64,000 nt of DNA from Fibrella rubiginis. Lineage in GTDB: Bacteria; Bacteroidota; Bacteroidia; Cytophagales; Spirosomataceae. Under the pieces are notes generated by a model, which had not been told where the DNA came from, searched no databases, and saw only the letters and a program-made list of their open reading frames with translations. Positions within the stretch are counted from its first letter, which is position 1; each line of letters starts with the position of its first letter. Position numbers and translations under genes: made by a program. The stretch covers positions 248,001-312,000 of the forward strand of contig NZ_JAFMYV010000009.1 in the NCBI RefSeq assembly GCF_017353185.1. The letters are read 5' to 3'. Positions 17,374 to 27,052 of this stretch are shown here, piece after piece.

Positions 17374-18897
17374 TCAGGCCGTGTACTCGTACTGATTCAG
17401 CCCCAGCACCTGGCTGGTATGCTCACGCATTTGCTGCGTCAGTGCGGCATCTTTCGCCAGCGACTGCCCGAAGCTGGGAATCATGACGCGGAATTTGGCC
17501 TGCCAGTCAGCTGACTGCATCTGCTCCGGGAAGCATTTGTTGAGCAGGTCGATCATGATGGAAACGGCGGTAGAAGCGCCCGGCGAAGCACCCAGCAGGG
17601 CCGCAATGCTACCATCGGCAGCGCTGACCACTTCGGTGCCAAATTCGAGCACACCACCTTCTTCGTCATCTTTCTTGATCACCTGCACCCGCTGCCCGGC
17701 AATCTCCAGTTCCCAGTCGTTGAGCTGGGCTTCAGGGAAGTACTCGCGCAGGGCCGCCAGCTTATCTTCCGGCGACTGCATCACTTGCTGAATGAGGTAT
17801 TTGGTTAGGGCCAGGTTATGCATTCCGGCCATGAGCATAGGCGCCAGGTTGCTCATCTGGATCGACTTGGGCAGATCGGAATACGAGCCGTTTTTGAGGA
17901 ACTTCGTCGAAAAACCGGCGTAGGGGCCAAACAGCAGTTCGCGCCTGCCGTCGATCATGCGGGTGTCGAGGTGGGGTACCGACATGGGTGGTGCCCCCAC
18001 CGAGGCTTTGCCGTATACCTTGGCCTGATGCCGTTCGATGATGTCGCGGTTGGTGCAGCGCAGCCACTGCCCGCTCACGGGGAATCCGCCATAGCCCCGG
18101 CTTTCGGGAATGGCCGATTTCTCCAGCAGCCGCAACGACCCACCCCCTGCGCCGATGAACACAAACTTGGCGTGCACGTCATAGACGCTGTTGGTGGTCA
18201 CGTTTTCGACTTGAATTTTCCACCCGCCCAGCGTTTTCGACCGCCAGATTTCGTGCACGTCGTGGGCAAAGTGCATCGTCACGCCGGGCATCTCCTCCAG
18301 CCGCCGGAACATGGCACGGGTGAGTGCGCCGAAGTTGACGTCGGTGCCCAGGTCCATGCGGGTGGCCGCCACGGGCTGCGAAGGGTCGCGGCCATCCATT
18401 ACCAGGGGAGTCCACTCGGCAATTTTGGCCGGGTCTTCCGTATACTGCATGCCCCGAAACAGGTGCGACTGTTGCAGCGCCTCGTAGCGTTTGCGGAGGT
18501 AGGTTACGTTGTCGTCGCCCCAGACAAAGCTCATGTGCGGAATGGGCCGGATGAAGTTGGGGGCGTCTTTCAGGAAGCCCTGCTCCACCAAATGCGCCCA
18601 AAACTGTTTCGACTGCTCGAACGATTCCGCGATTTTCACGGCTTTCGAGGTCTCGATTACCCCGTCCGATTCACGTTCGGGTGTGTAGTTGAGTTCGCAG
18701 AAGGCCGAGTGGCCGGTGCCGGCATTGTTCCAGGCATCGGAGCTTTCGGCAGCGGCCTGATCGAGCCGCTCAAATATCTGAATAGTAATATCAGGATTAA
18801 GCTCTTTGAGCATTACCCCCAGGGTAGCACTCATGATGCCCGCACCAATTAAAATGACGTCGGATGATTGAACCGGCGCGTCTTTGCGTTTTGCCAT
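17374..18897 (-). CDS. mqo: Malate:quinone oxidoreductase
   Basis: Peripheral membrane FAD enzyme that oxidises L-malate to oxaloacetate and reduces quinone; 507 aa from the ATG at 18897 (MAKRKDAP). The FAD motif is VILIGAGIMSATLGVML and the typical blocks follow: NAGTGHSAFCELNYTPE, PIPHMSFVWG, FVFIGAGGGSLRLLEKS, FPVSGQWLRC and near the end SPGASTAVSIM. With fumC it supplies two consecutive TCA steps, although the genes are not linked. An intrinsic terminator follows directly. Confidence 0.96.
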   Translation of the reverse strand: MAKRKDAPVQSSDVILIGAGIMSATLGVMLKELNPDITIQIFERLDQAAAESSDAWNNAGTGHSAFCELNYTPERESDGVIETSKAVKIAESFEQSKQFWAHLVEQGFLKDAPNFIRPIPHMSFVWGDDNVTYLRKRYEALQQSHLFRGMQYTEDPAKIAEWTPLVMDGRDPSQPVAATRMDLGTDVNFGALTRAMFRRLEEMPGVTMHFAHDVHEIWRSKTLGGWKIQVENVTTNSVYDVHAKFVFIGAGGGSLRLLEKSAIPESRGYGGFPVSGQWLRCTNRDIIERHQAKVYGKASVGAPPMSVPHLDTRMIDGRRELLFGPYAGFSTKFLKNGSYSDLPKSIQMSNLAPMLMAGMHNLALTKYLIQQVMQSPEDKLAALREYFPEAQLNDWELEIAGQRVQVIKKDDEEGGVLEFGTEVVSAADGSIAALLGASPGASTAVSIMIDLLNKCFPEQMQSADWQAKFRVMIPSFGQSLAKDAALTQQMREHTSQVLGLNQYEYTA

Positions 18898-19219
18898 GCT
18901 AGTAATTTGGAAGGTCACAACCCCTCCTCCGTAAAGACCAAAAACAGAGGGTTGTTGTTCCCGGAATAGCCGTAAATCCCTCCATATAGACGGGCCTGGA
19001 ATCATGCCAATATTGATTTGGATGATTTGGAGAGGCATTCGTGCGTGAGAGTGGCTGCGCTGGCTATTACAAGTCCAACTGGCTCAGTCGTAACTGGCTT
19101 ATTCAGCCTGGAAAACAGGAGACTGGCACCCCGCCATGCTCGAAACCGCCATGAACATCGCCCGGAAATGGCGGAATAGATTTTGACTGAAGTGCTGAAC
19201 GCTGAGTGCTTCGCTTAAC
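18898..19219. other. Intergenic region, nothing recognised
   Basis: About 320 bases between the mqo start and the end of the glycosyltransferase gene. I see no protein-like frame, strong hairpin or TAnnTTTG element. It presumably holds the mqo promoter. Confidence 0.5.
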
Positions 19220-20212
19220 TTACGCCTTTCGCCCGCGGAACGGCTGTTTCAACTCCTTGATTTCGAAATCAAACGAGAGGTCATTCATACACCGAAAATG
19301 ACCACGGGGACATTTAGCGTAGCCTATTTTTGAGCAGGGGCGACAGCTTAAGTTGTTGTTCTCCAGGGCGATATAAGGCGTTTGGTAGGGGTACATGCCA
19401 AACAGAGGCGTCGTGTTGCCCCAGATCGAATACACCGGTTTGTGTAGCGCCGCCGCAATGTGCATCAGGCCCGTATCGTGGCTGAATACCACCCGTGCGC
19501 CCTGTATCAGTGATGCCGACTGGTTAAGGTTATACCGTCCGCAGGCATTGTAGATCATGGCCGAACCCACGGCGGCTTCAATGGCCGCACCTGCTGCCTG
19601 ATCTTCCTTGCCACCCAGTAAGACAATGGGGTAATTGATCTTGGCGCACAACTCGATCATCCGCGCAACGGGCAGTTTTTTGGTGGCGTGCTGCCCGCCA
19701 ATGGCGTAGGCCACGTAGCCCGACTGGTGGGTCTGTGGCAGCCAGTCAGGTTCAATCTGGTCTTTGTAGGGAATGACATAATCCAGCCCGTGTTCGTCGT
19801 TTTTTACGCCAAATGAGGCCACCGTAGCCAGGTAGCGGTCTACGATGTGAACGTTAGGCAAGGCGTTGATTTTCAGTTGCACCAGCAGCCATTTTTGCCA
19901 GTTCAGCTTATCGAACGCGTAGGCTTTCACCCCCAGTTGCAGCTTGATCAGCCGGGTACGGAGGTTGTTATGCAGGTCAATGATATAGTCGAACTGCTCA
20001 GCGCGAAGCTGCTGGACCAACTCACGCAGCGAGCCATCGAGGTAATGGCACCGGTCGATGTGCGGGTTGTTTTCGATCAGGGTGGCAAAGGCGCGTTTGG
20101 TGGCAAAATGCACGTCAGCACCAGGCACCTGCTGTTTCAGGCAACGCACTACCGGCGTGGTGAGCACAATGTCGCCGATAGACGAAAACCGCAGGATGAG
20201 AAACTTTGCCAT
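19220..20212 (-). CDS. Glycosyltransferase family 9 (heptosyltransferase-like)
   Basis: Cytoplasmic GT-B glycosyltransferase of 330 aa, related to the ADP-heptose:LPS heptosyltransferases that build the lipopolysaccharide inner core. It opens FLILRFSSIGDIVLTTPVVR, which is the family signature, and has VVFSHDTGLMHIAAALHKPVYSIWG near residue 240. A late cluster of three cysteines (SCRPC.KIGYAKCP) is usual in the Bacteroidota subgroup. Acceptor and donor are not determined. The adjacent intergenic repeat (20232-20330) lies between this gene and the DUF4249 gene. Confidence 0.9.
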   Translation of the reverse strand: MAKFLILRFSSIGDIVLTTPVVRCLKQQVPGADVHFATKRAFATLIENNPHIDRCHYLDGSLRELVQQLRAEQFDYIIDLHNNLRTRLIKLQLGVKAYAFDKLNWQKWLLVQLKINALPNVHIVDRYLATVASFGVKNDEHGLDYVIPYKDQIEPDWLPQTHQSGYVAYAIGGQHATKKLPVARMIELCAKINYPIVLLGGKEDQAAGAAIEAAVGSAMIYNACGRYNLNQSASLIQGARVVFSHDTGLMHIAAALHKPVYSIWGNTTPLFGMYPYQTPYIALENNNLSCRPCSKIGYAKCPRGHFRCMNDLSFDFEIKELKQPFRGRKA

Positions 20213-20231
20213 GGGGCAAAACTACGCGAAG

Positions 20232-20330
20232 TAGCTGGATGCTGGACGTTGGCTACTGGATATTGGACGTCGAATGTTAGCCAAGGAATGTCCAGCATCC
20301 GATATCCAGCATCCAACGTCCAGTATCCTA
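20232..20330. repeat. Heptad-periodic imperfect inverted repeat
   Basis: Arms are runs of 7-base units of the type TGGATGC / TGGACGT / TGGATAT. The right arm ends in CTA at 20328-20330, which is the TAG stop of the DUF4249 gene on the minus strand. Confidence 0.75.
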
Positions 20331-21452
20331 AAAAGTCCACCAGCGGGGTTTAATGCGGGTTCGGTAGTCGCTTTCTACGCAGGCGGCGCAGGGTGGGGGC
20401 GGGGTGGCGGGGTCGGGTATGGGCAACACTTTGCTGTTGGGTGCTCCCTGCCCCCGCGTCCGATCTACGACATAGGGTAATTTTTGGGCCCCCGCCGCGC
20501 TGAAGAAGCCAAATACCTGTTCGTTGGGATCAGTCAGTGACCGCATATTACCCCGCACCGAGGCCGGGGCGGCGTCGAAAATGCCGCCGTTGTTGCTGGT
20601 CAGGTTGCCAATTGTTTTATAATAGATGTAGGCCGCTCTGGAGATGGCAAGCTGCTCTATTTCAACATAATAGCGTTCATACGTTTCAAACGGTGCCCGC
20701 AGAATAAACTGGCGGCTGATGGCATTGCCGTTGATGGCCTCGTCGGAGGTGGCATTGAGGCAGGCGGGACCAGTGCAGGTGCGCACATCCCAGCACTGCT
20801 GGCAACAATAGTAGCCGTACTCAAGGGTGTTGCCCCGCACCTGTACCGACCGGGTGTTGCAGAAAATGACGGGGTCGAAATTGGTCCACTTCCAGCGGTA
20901 GTAGTCGCCGGGGGAGGCGGGGTCTTTGGTGTCGAGGTAAATATTGAAGCCTTTGTCGAAGGTCAGCGTACCGGGAATGGGCTTTTGGGTGTATTCGTCA
21001 TAGACTTTAAGCACAGGTGGCGCCGGCTTGATCGTCTCAACCCCCGACTCGTATTTCCGGCCGTCGGCCAGCGTGATGTTGAGCTTATATTTCTGCCCCG
21101 TTACACCCGAAAAAGAGGCTGGCGTACGGTAAAGTCCGGGGCTCACCTCCAGAAAATCCTGCCGTTTGCCGGTGCTGTCGGTCACGTAAACGGTGGCTTT
21201 GTCGGCCCTGAAATTCACCGAGGCGTTGGTATAGTCGGCGGTATACGTGAGGCTTACCTGATGTGGGCCCAGTTGGTTAGTGATGTAGCCGTCGACAATG
21301 AGAATCTTGGTCGCCAGCGATTTTGTTTCGGGCTGATAGGGCGTTACGCAGGCAAGCAGGGCAACGTAAAGAAACAGCGGTACCAGAAACCGACGCAGAA
21401 TAAGTCGGCTGGTTGGCAGGTATCGAAAGAAAACGGTATATGAATGAAGCAT
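20328..21452 (-). CDS. DUF4249 outer-membrane-associated lipoprotein
   Basis: Protein of 374 aa with a lipoprotein-type signal (hydrophobic PLFLYVALLAC, with the cysteine near residue 35). The body shows ILIVDGYITNQLGPHQVSLT and a bacterial Ig-like first half, then a cysteine-rich stretch CCQQCWDVRTCTGPAC typical of DUF4249. These proteins are encoded next to TonB-dependent receptors and may help substrate capture at the surface, by inference. The receptor gene ends 37 bases upstream on the same strand. Its stop codon is part of an inverted-repeat arm. Confidence 0.85.
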   Translation of the reverse strand: MLHSYTVFFRYLPTSRLILRRFLVPLFLYVALLACVTPYQPETKSLATKILIVDGYITNQLGPHQVSLTYTADYTNASVNFRADKATVYVTDSTGKRQDFLEVSPGLYRTPASFSGVTGQKYKLNITLADGRKYESGVETIKPAPPVLKVYDEYTQKPIPGTLTFDKGFNIYLDTKDPASPGDYYRWKWTNFDPVIFCNTRSVQVRGNTLEYGYYCCQQCWDVRTCTGPACLNATSDEAINGNAISRQFILRAPFETYERYYVEIEQLAISRAAYIYYKTIGNLTSNNGGIFDAAPASVRGNMRSLTDPNEQVFGFFSAAGAQKLPYVVDRTRGQGAPNSKVLPIPDPATPPPPCAACVESDYRTRIKPRWWTF

Positions 21453-21489
21453 GAGTGTCGGAAGAAAATAAAGCGGGTGGTGCTGAACA

Positions 21490-23886
21490 CTAAAACCGCA
21501 CGTTGTAGGTCAGCGACGGGAAAGCCGTGCCGAAAATGGATAGCTTGAACGCGTCTTCGAACTGACGCGGATCGTAGCGGTAGAAGACCGAGTAGGCATT
21601 CTTGTGAGCGTAGACGTTGTAAATCGCGAAGTTCCAGCTCTGTTGCACCTTCCGTTTTTTGGCAGGGTCCTGCTCAAACAGCATTGAGAAATCGAGGCGG
21701 TGGTAGTCGGGAATGCGCTCCTGATTACGGTTTACGTAGATCGGCACAATCACGTTGTTGATGCGGGCGCGGCCATAAGGCTGGGTAATGGGCCGCCCGG
21801 TGCTGTAGGTGAAATTGAACGACAGGCTAAACCGCAGGCTGGGGCGGTAGGTGGCCGTGGCGTTGAGCGTATGCGGCTTGTCGAAGTTGGCGGGGTAGGC
21901 CCGTCCGTTGTTCACCTGCTCATCGGGGAAGCGGCTGTTCATGGTCAGAAACGTGCGGGCAAACGTGTAGCTCACCCAGCCCGTCCAGGCGCCTTTGTTC
22001 TTGCGCACCAGCATTTCCAGTCCATAGGCCTGCCCTGAACCCTGCAACAGGTCTGTTTCAGGGGCGGGGTTGCGTTGCAGATTGGCCCCGTCGCGGTAGT
22101 CAATGGCGTTGGTCAGCGTTTTGTAGTACACCTCCGCCGAGGCCTCATACTCGTTTTGCTTGCCGTTCATGAAGTACCCCACCGACAGCTGATCGGCAAT
22201 TTGGGGCTTGATGTTGGGGTTGCTTAGCAGCCAGCGCGACGTAGGCAGGGCCGCTGTTGTGTTTGATACTAAGTGGATATACTGCCGCAGCCGGTTATAC
22301 CCAATCTTGATCGACCGTCCTTCGCTCAGGTTCATGCGCAGGGCCAGCCGGGGTTCCAGGCCACCGTAGGTATGGTAGATCGTTCCGGCGGTGTAGGGCG
22401 TGAGCGAAATGGCCGTGCCAGGCAGCCGGGGTAGTTCGCTGCTGTAGGTGCGTAGGGTGGTGGGGCCGTCATTGAGAAACAGCGAGTAGCGCAGCCCGGC
22501 CAGCAGGGCCGTAGACTCCGACACTTTCCACTCGTCCTGCACGTAGGCGGCCAGTTCATAGGCCCGTTCGGTAGGCAGCGTATAGGGTAGTGCGTTGGAA
22601 TAACGACCGGGCGTAAGGGTATTGGGTTGCACGAAGTAATCGATGGCGCTCAGCCCTACCTGCGCCGCGTGCCGGTCGTTGACGGTGATGGTCAGGTCGC
22701 TTTTGACCTGTTTGTGATGTACCTCGGCTACCAGGCTGAACTGATTGGCTGAGTCGGGTGCCGAAATTTCGCTGCGGTACTGACTCCAGATGGCCGACGT
22801 GTTCAGGTTCATCCGGGGGTTGACAAAGTAATTCCAGCGCAAGGTACCCGCCACGCTCTGGTAATCGAACTGGGTAGACGAGGCGTTCAATTCCACGCCC
22901 GACAGTGAGTCGGCAGGGAGGCGGAACACGTCGCGGCCAAAATAACCGGTGCCGGTAAGCGTATGTTTTTCAGACGGTTGCCACTTCAGCTTGGTGGTCA
23001 GGTCGTAGAAATTAGCGCGGGTGCCGTTGAGGCTGGCCGGCCCCAGCTTAAACAAAAAATCATTGACCGACACCCGCGTGGCCGCCAGCATGGTCAGTTT
23101 TTTCTTAACAATCGGCCCTTCCACCCCCGCCCGGCTCGACACAATACCGATGCCCCCGTAGGCTGACCACTTTTCGGTCTCCGGCTCCTTTACTTTGATG
23201 TCCAGCACCGACGAGGCCCGCCCGCCGAAGGCCGGCGCAATACCGCCCCGGTGCAGGGTCACGTCGCGCACCACGTCGGGGTTGAAGACCGAGAAAAAAC
23301 CCAGCAGGTGGCTGGTGTTGAACAGCGGCGCATCGTCGAGCAGCACCAGGTTCTGGTCAATGGAGCCGCCCCGTACGTTGAAACCCGTGGCCCCTTCGCC
23401 CACCGTCGATACGCCGGGCAGCAGCAGCAGGCTCCGCACCACGTCTACCTCGCCCATGAACGCCGGCATGCGCCGTATATTCTTGATGTTCAGCTGCGTA
23501 ACGCCCAGTTCTACTTTGCGTACGTTCTTGTCGGGGGCTTCGGTCTGCACCACCACCTCGTCCAGATACTGCGTGTCTTCCACCAGATCAATGTTGATCA
23601 ACGTGAGCTTATTCACGTTGACGGTCATGGTCTGAGAAATGAAGCCCACGTGCGAAATGCGGACGGGATAGCTGCCTTCTTCGATGGGAATGACAAAGAA
23701 GCCGTCTTTGCCCGTGGTGGTGCCAACACGTGTACTTTGGATGAAAATCGTAGCCCCCGCTATGGGAGTCCGGCTACCGGCCTGTCGGATATATCCGGTG
23801 AGTGATTGTACTACTTTTTTAGACTGACCCCGTAAATGGCCAGCCGCCAGACAGAGCAAAACGCATACGTAAAGGTATCGAATCAT
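21490..23886 (-). CDS. TonB-dependent receptor with carboxypeptidase-regulatory-like domain
   Basis: Outer-membrane transporter, 798 aa from the ATG at 23886. Signal peptide (YLYVCVLLCLAAGHLRGQ), then a carboxypeptidase-D regulatory-like domain (residues 25-105, LTGYIRQAGSRTPIAGATI), a plug domain (MPAFMGEVDVVRSLLLLPGV, GFNVRGGSIDQNLVLLDDAP) and a beta barrel ending in an aromatic residue (LTYNVRF). It would import a large substrate powered by TonB-ExbBD. Paired with the DUF4249 gene. The substrate is unknown; the absence of SusD argues against a classic glycan locus. Confidence 0.92.
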   Translation of the reverse strand: MIRYLYVCVLLCLAAGHLRGQSKKVVQSLTGYIRQAGSRTPIAGATIFIQSTRVGTTTGKDGFFVIPIEEGSYPVRISHVGFISQTMTVNVNKLTLINIDLVEDTQYLDEVVVQTEAPDKNVRKVELGVTQLNIKNIRRMPAFMGEVDVVRSLLLLPGVSTVGEGATGFNVRGGSIDQNLVLLDDAPLFNTSHLLGFFSVFNPDVVRDVTLHRGGIAPAFGGRASSVLDIKVKEPETEKWSAYGGIGIVSSRAGVEGPIVKKKLTMLAATRVSVNDFLFKLGPASLNGTRANFYDLTTKLKWQPSEKHTLTGTGYFGRDVFRLPADSLSGVELNASSTQFDYQSVAGTLRWNYFVNPRMNLNTSAIWSQYRSEISAPDSANQFSLVAEVHHKQVKSDLTITVNDRHAAQVGLSAIDYFVQPNTLTPGRYSNALPYTLPTERAYELAAYVQDEWKVSESTALLAGLRYSLFLNDGPTTLRTYSSELPRLPGTAISLTPYTAGTIYHTYGGLEPRLALRMNLSEGRSIKIGYNRLRQYIHLVSNTTAALPTSRWLLSNPNIKPQIADQLSVGYFMNGKQNEYEASAEVYYKTLTNAIDYRDGANLQRNPAPETDLLQGSGQAYGLEMLVRKNKGAWTGWVSYTFARTFLTMNSRFPDEQVNNGRAYPANFDKPHTLNATATYRPSLRFSLSFNFTYSTGRPITQPYGRARINNVIVPIYVNRNQERIPDYHRLDFSMLFEQDPAKKRKVQQSWNFAIYNVYAHKNAYSVFYRYDPRQFEDAFKLSIFGTAFPSLTYNVRF

Positions 23887-24127
23887 GAAAGGTGGTTCAG
23901 GCAGGTGTATCAAACAGCAAGGTAAATTTCTTTTTCCGTTTTGCCGACACAAAACTGTGCAGGATATTGACATCCACCTATTTGCCACCCTGGCGCGCTT
24001 GATACAGATGCGTGCCGTATTATCAATTTAATTGATGAACTAACGGGCTATTGCGCTTTTTCGCCCAGCTTTTCGTCGAAGAGTCGGCTGACTGATTCTG
24101 TTACCTACTACTTAACTTTACTCAACC

Positions 24128-25129
24128 ATGCTGCGTATTTCCGTTTTCCTCGCCTACCTGCTGGTAGGCTTGTTTTTCACTAGCTGCGATCACGTTGACC
24201 GGCCGCTGCCTGCCCTCCAGGTAAGCACACTGACATCCGGCCTGGTGTTGCCCATCGGTGTAGAAACTGACCCCAGCGGACGGCTATGGGTGACCGAATC
24301 AGGCACCGGCAAAAACGACGCCCGGCTGATGATGATCACCCCCGCCGACGGTAAGGCTTATCCCATCGTTACCGGCTTTGCCTCGAAAACGATTGTGGGT
24401 GGCGAAATACAGGGGCTGGACCACCTGCTCTACGCCGACGGCATACTCTATGTGCTGGGCACGGGCTTTCTCTATAAGGTCGATATCCGAAACGTGCAGC
24501 CCGGCCAGGCTCCGGTAGATGCCTCTACGATACCCAGGGAAGACATTGCGTCGTTTGTGCTGGCCTACAATTTTACCAACAACGCCCACGACTCACACCC
24601 CTACAACATGACCATCGGCCCCGATGGGCTGTTGTACATCTCCGACGCCGGTGCCAACGCTATCCTGCGCCGGTTGAAAAACGGGATGTTAAACGTAGTG
24701 GCCGAAATCCCCGGCATTGCCAACCCCACACCCATAGGACCACCCCAAATTCAGAGCGTGCCCACCAGTATCTTGTACGACGGCCAGAAATACCTGGTCA
24801 GCACGTTGCTCGGCTTTCCCTTTCCGGCCGGCAGAGCCATCGTGTATCAGGTAGACCAGGGTGGCGGGGTATCGGTTTTTCAGCAGGGCTTTAACAGCCT
24901 CGTTGGCGTAAAACTCGACGCCAACAACAAGCCACTGGTGCTGGAATATGGCCTGTTCGGGCAGCAGGGCTGGGTACCCAATACGGGCCGTATCCTACGG
25001 GCAACGGGCACCACCAGCACCGTGCTGCTGGACAAACTAGACCGCCCCACCGACCTGAAGCGAGTCAATGCCAACACCTACTACCTCACCAGCCTCGGCG
25101 AAGGGTCAGTGAAGAAGGTTACGTTTTGA
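24128..25129 (+). CDS. ScyD/ScyE-like beta-propeller lipoprotein
   Basis: Protein of 333 aa with a lipoprotein signal (YLLVGLFFTSC). The rest is a six-bladed propeller pattern: LPIGVETDPSGRLWVTESGTG, GLDHLLYADGILYVLGTG, NMTIGPDGLLYISDAGANAI and GRILRATGTTST. This matches the ScyD/ScyE family, named from the scytonemin cluster of cyanobacteria but widespread in heterotrophs, where its role is not known. The TGA stop overlaps the first bases of the inverted repeat that follows. Confidence 0.82.
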   Translation: MLRISVFLAYLLVGLFFTSCDHVDRPLPALQVSTLTSGLVLPIGVETDPSGRLWVTESGTGKNDARLMMITPADGKAYPIVTGFASKTIVGGEIQGLDHLLYADGILYVLGTGFLYKVDIRNVQPGQAPVDASTIPREDIASFVLAYNFTNNAHDSHPYNMTIGPDGLLYISDAGANAILRRLKNGMLNVVAEIPGIANPTPIGPPQIQSVPTSILYDGQKYLVSTLLGFPFPAGRAIVYQVDQGGGVSVFQQGFNSLVGVKLDANNKPLVLEYGLFGQQGWVPNTGRILRATGTTSTVLLDKLDRPTDLKRVNANTYYLTSLGEGSVKKVTF

Positions 25130-25269
25130 GTTTAATGTTCAATGTCTTTTGAGTTTAATGTTCAATGTCTAAGGTCTAAAGTTGCTTCGCGCACTACAAT
25201 TAAAGCGCGAAGCAACTTTAGACCTTAGACATTGAACATTAAACTCAAAAGACATTGAACATTAAACTC
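25128..25269. repeat. Perfect 65-base-arm inverted repeat, heptad-periodic
   Basis: Arms 25128-25192 and 25205-25269 are perfect reverse complements around a 12-base loop. Each arm contains two tandem copies of TTTAATGTTCAATGTC and is built of 7-base units (TTTAATG, TTCAATG, TCTAAGG, TCTAAAG), ending in the tip GCTTCGCGC. It begins inside the ScyD-like stop codon and ends 4 bases before the stop of the convergent gene. Confidence 0.95.
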
Positions 25270-25273
25270 CCTT

Positions 25274-25921
25274 TTACAACGCCCCCCGCACCAGCCACTT
25301 GGCAAGTCGGTATACACCGTAGGCGAAGAAGGGCGCGGCGACTACGTCGGCGGTGTAGTGAATGCGGAGAAGCAGCACACCCACGCCTACCACGGCCGTG
25401 CCGAAGAACACCAGCCACCGGTCGCGGGGGCGGGTGAGGCAGAACGCCATCAGACAAATACTGGCCGTATGGCCCGAAAAGAACAGGTCTTTGGTGATGA
25501 AAGTGGCCCCGTAGAAATAGTTGCTCAGCGGATCGCGGAGTTCGATCAGGCCATTGGGCGGGTCGAGGGGCGTAAGGCCGATGCTGATGATGCGGGTAAT
25601 AAACAGTAGAGCGTATCCCCAGATAAAGCGCAGGTAGATGGCCGGGCTTCGCTGCACGCGGTAAATAAGCAGCAGCGCCGCGCTCCAGAGGCTGATGAAA
25701 ACGGCCAGCGATGCATCATAAACGGGTAATGAATACAGCACAACGTCGTTGAGTTGTAGCCCATCGCGGGCTTCAATGCGAGCCAGGTAGGCAGGCCAGA
25801 CAGACAGCAGTGCAAGAACCAGCAACAGGCCACCAATGGCCATCCGGCGAAAACGGGGCCGTTTCCAGGCCGCCCGCCAGCTAACCGACTCGGTGTCGGC
25901 AATCAACGTATCATCTACCAT
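25274..25921 (-). CDS. Sphingomyelin-synthase-like PAP2 membrane protein
   Basis: Integral membrane protein of 215 aa from the ATG at 25921, with about six helices. Late motifs FFSGHTASICLMAF and RIHYTADVVAAPFFAYG match the PAP2_C / sphingomyelin-synthase-related family: the His of SGHT and the His and Asp of HYTxD form its catalytic triad. Such enzymes move phospho-headgroups between phospholipids and ceramide. Bacteroidota make sphingolipids, so a headgroup transferase is plausible by inference; a plain phosphatase is the alternative. Confidence 0.8.
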   Translation of the reverse strand: MVDDTLIADTESVSWRAAWKRPRFRRMAIGGLLLVLALLSVWPAYLARIEARDGLQLNDVVLYSLPVYDASLAVFISLWSAALLLIYRVQRSPAIYLRFIWGYALLFITRIISIGLTPLDPPNGLIELRDPLSNYFYGATFITKDLFFSGHTASICLMAFCLTRPRDRWLVFFGTAVVGVGVLLLRIHYTADVVAAPFFAYGVYRLAKWLVRGAL

Positions 25922-26044
25922 TTTTATACCAAAAAGGTCGCAAAGATACGGGGCCAAAAGGCGGAAAAGCCAACCCCATGCTAGGATAAGCAGGAGATTG
26001 GCTTTTCTGTTTCGTAACCTACAAAGGGCTTATGCCCCAACGAA

Positions 26045-27052
26045 CTACCGGCGTTTTTTGGTCCTCAGTTGCTTCTGAAGCGCCGTAATCTGCTTCTGTT
26101 GCGCGATCAGGTGCAGGGTCAGTTCTTCGTTTTTCTGCACCAGCGTGGTTAGTAATGTCGTCAGCTCTACACCGGTCGAGGCCATGTCAGCAGCGGTAGG
26201 AATACCCGGCAAATGGCCGTGCTGCCGGATGTACTGTTCTACCTCCGCCAGTGGTTGCAGGCTGTATTTTTTCTCGAAAACATAGTCGGCCCATGCCTTA
26301 GCTGACGCCGCACGGACCACCAACTGACTGCTGGTGAGTTTATTAGCCAACACCACGTCGCCTTTATCCGACACCGTCAGAAACTTCTCGGCAACCTGTG
26401 TCTGCGGTGCTGAACTGGCCGTGAGGTGGGTAAAGCGCAGACCGCTTTGGTTCTCGTTACGGGCGGTAAGCTCCAGGAGGCTATTGGGTGCCGAGTTACC
26501 GATGCCTACGTTGGCGCCGTTACCCAGAATCAGCGCATTGCTGCTCATCACGCGGGCGTTGGCTCCGATAGCGGTGGCATTGCTCAACCCTTTGCCGCTG
26601 CCAGCGTTGAAACCCAGGTAGGTGTTGTTGTTGCCGTCGCCCTCAACGGCTCCGGCACCCACGCCAATGGCGCTGTTGCCCCGGCCATTGCGCAGGCTTT
26701 GCCCGGCGTTGAAGCCCATAAACACGTTGTCGCTGCCGTCGATATTATTCTTGCCCGATTCAAAACCGACGAACGTATTGTTGGAACCCGTGGTGTTGGG
26801 AAAACCGGCTTTCAGGCCCAGAAACGTATTGCGGGCCCCCGACGTGTTGCCCTGCCCCGACCCACTACCCAGGAAGGTATTGGCCGACGAACCGTTGGCC
26901 AGCGTGGTGCTTTGCCCCACAAATAGCTCGTTTGTGCCATTGTCTGAGCTAATAGCCACGGGGGTATTGTCGGGCACCACAATCTGACTTTGTGCCAACG
27001 CCAGCGAGGCGGGCAGAATGCTGAGGGTAAGGAGCGTAGCAGTGAATTTCAT
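26045..27052 (-). CDS. Adhesin-head/tail-fibre-like surface protein with C-terminal coiled coil
   Basis: Secreted protein of 335 aa with a signal peptide (LLTLSILPASLALAQ). Residues 50-165 carry about five repeats of some 20-23 residues (NTFLG.GSGQGNTSGA, NTFLGLKAGFPNTTGS, NTFVGFESGKNNIDGS, NVFMGFNAG), the head repeat of trimeric autotransporter adhesins and phage tail fibres. Then comes a region with EYVFEKKY-type YVFEKKYSLQPLAEVEQYI and a final coiled coil (EELTLHLIAQQKQITALQKQL). The LPGIPTAADM stretch is common in Bacteroidota proteins of this class. Surface attachment is inferred. Confidence 0.8.
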   Translation of the reverse strand: MKFTATLLTLSILPASLALAQSQIVVPDNTPVAISSDNGTNELFVGQSTTLANGSSANTFLGSGSGQGNTSGARNTFLGLKAGFPNTTGSNNTFVGFESGKNNIDGSDNVFMGFNAGQSLRNGRGNSAIGVGAGAVEGDGNNNTYLGFNAGSGKGLSNATAIGANARVMSSNALILGNGANVGIGNSAPNSLLELTARNENQSGLRFTHLTASSAPQTQVAEKFLTVSDKGDVVLANKLTSSQLVVRAASAKAWADYVFEKKYSLQPLAEVEQYIRQHGHLPGIPTAADMASTGVELTTLLTTLVQKNEELTLHLIAQQKQITALQKQLRTKKRR

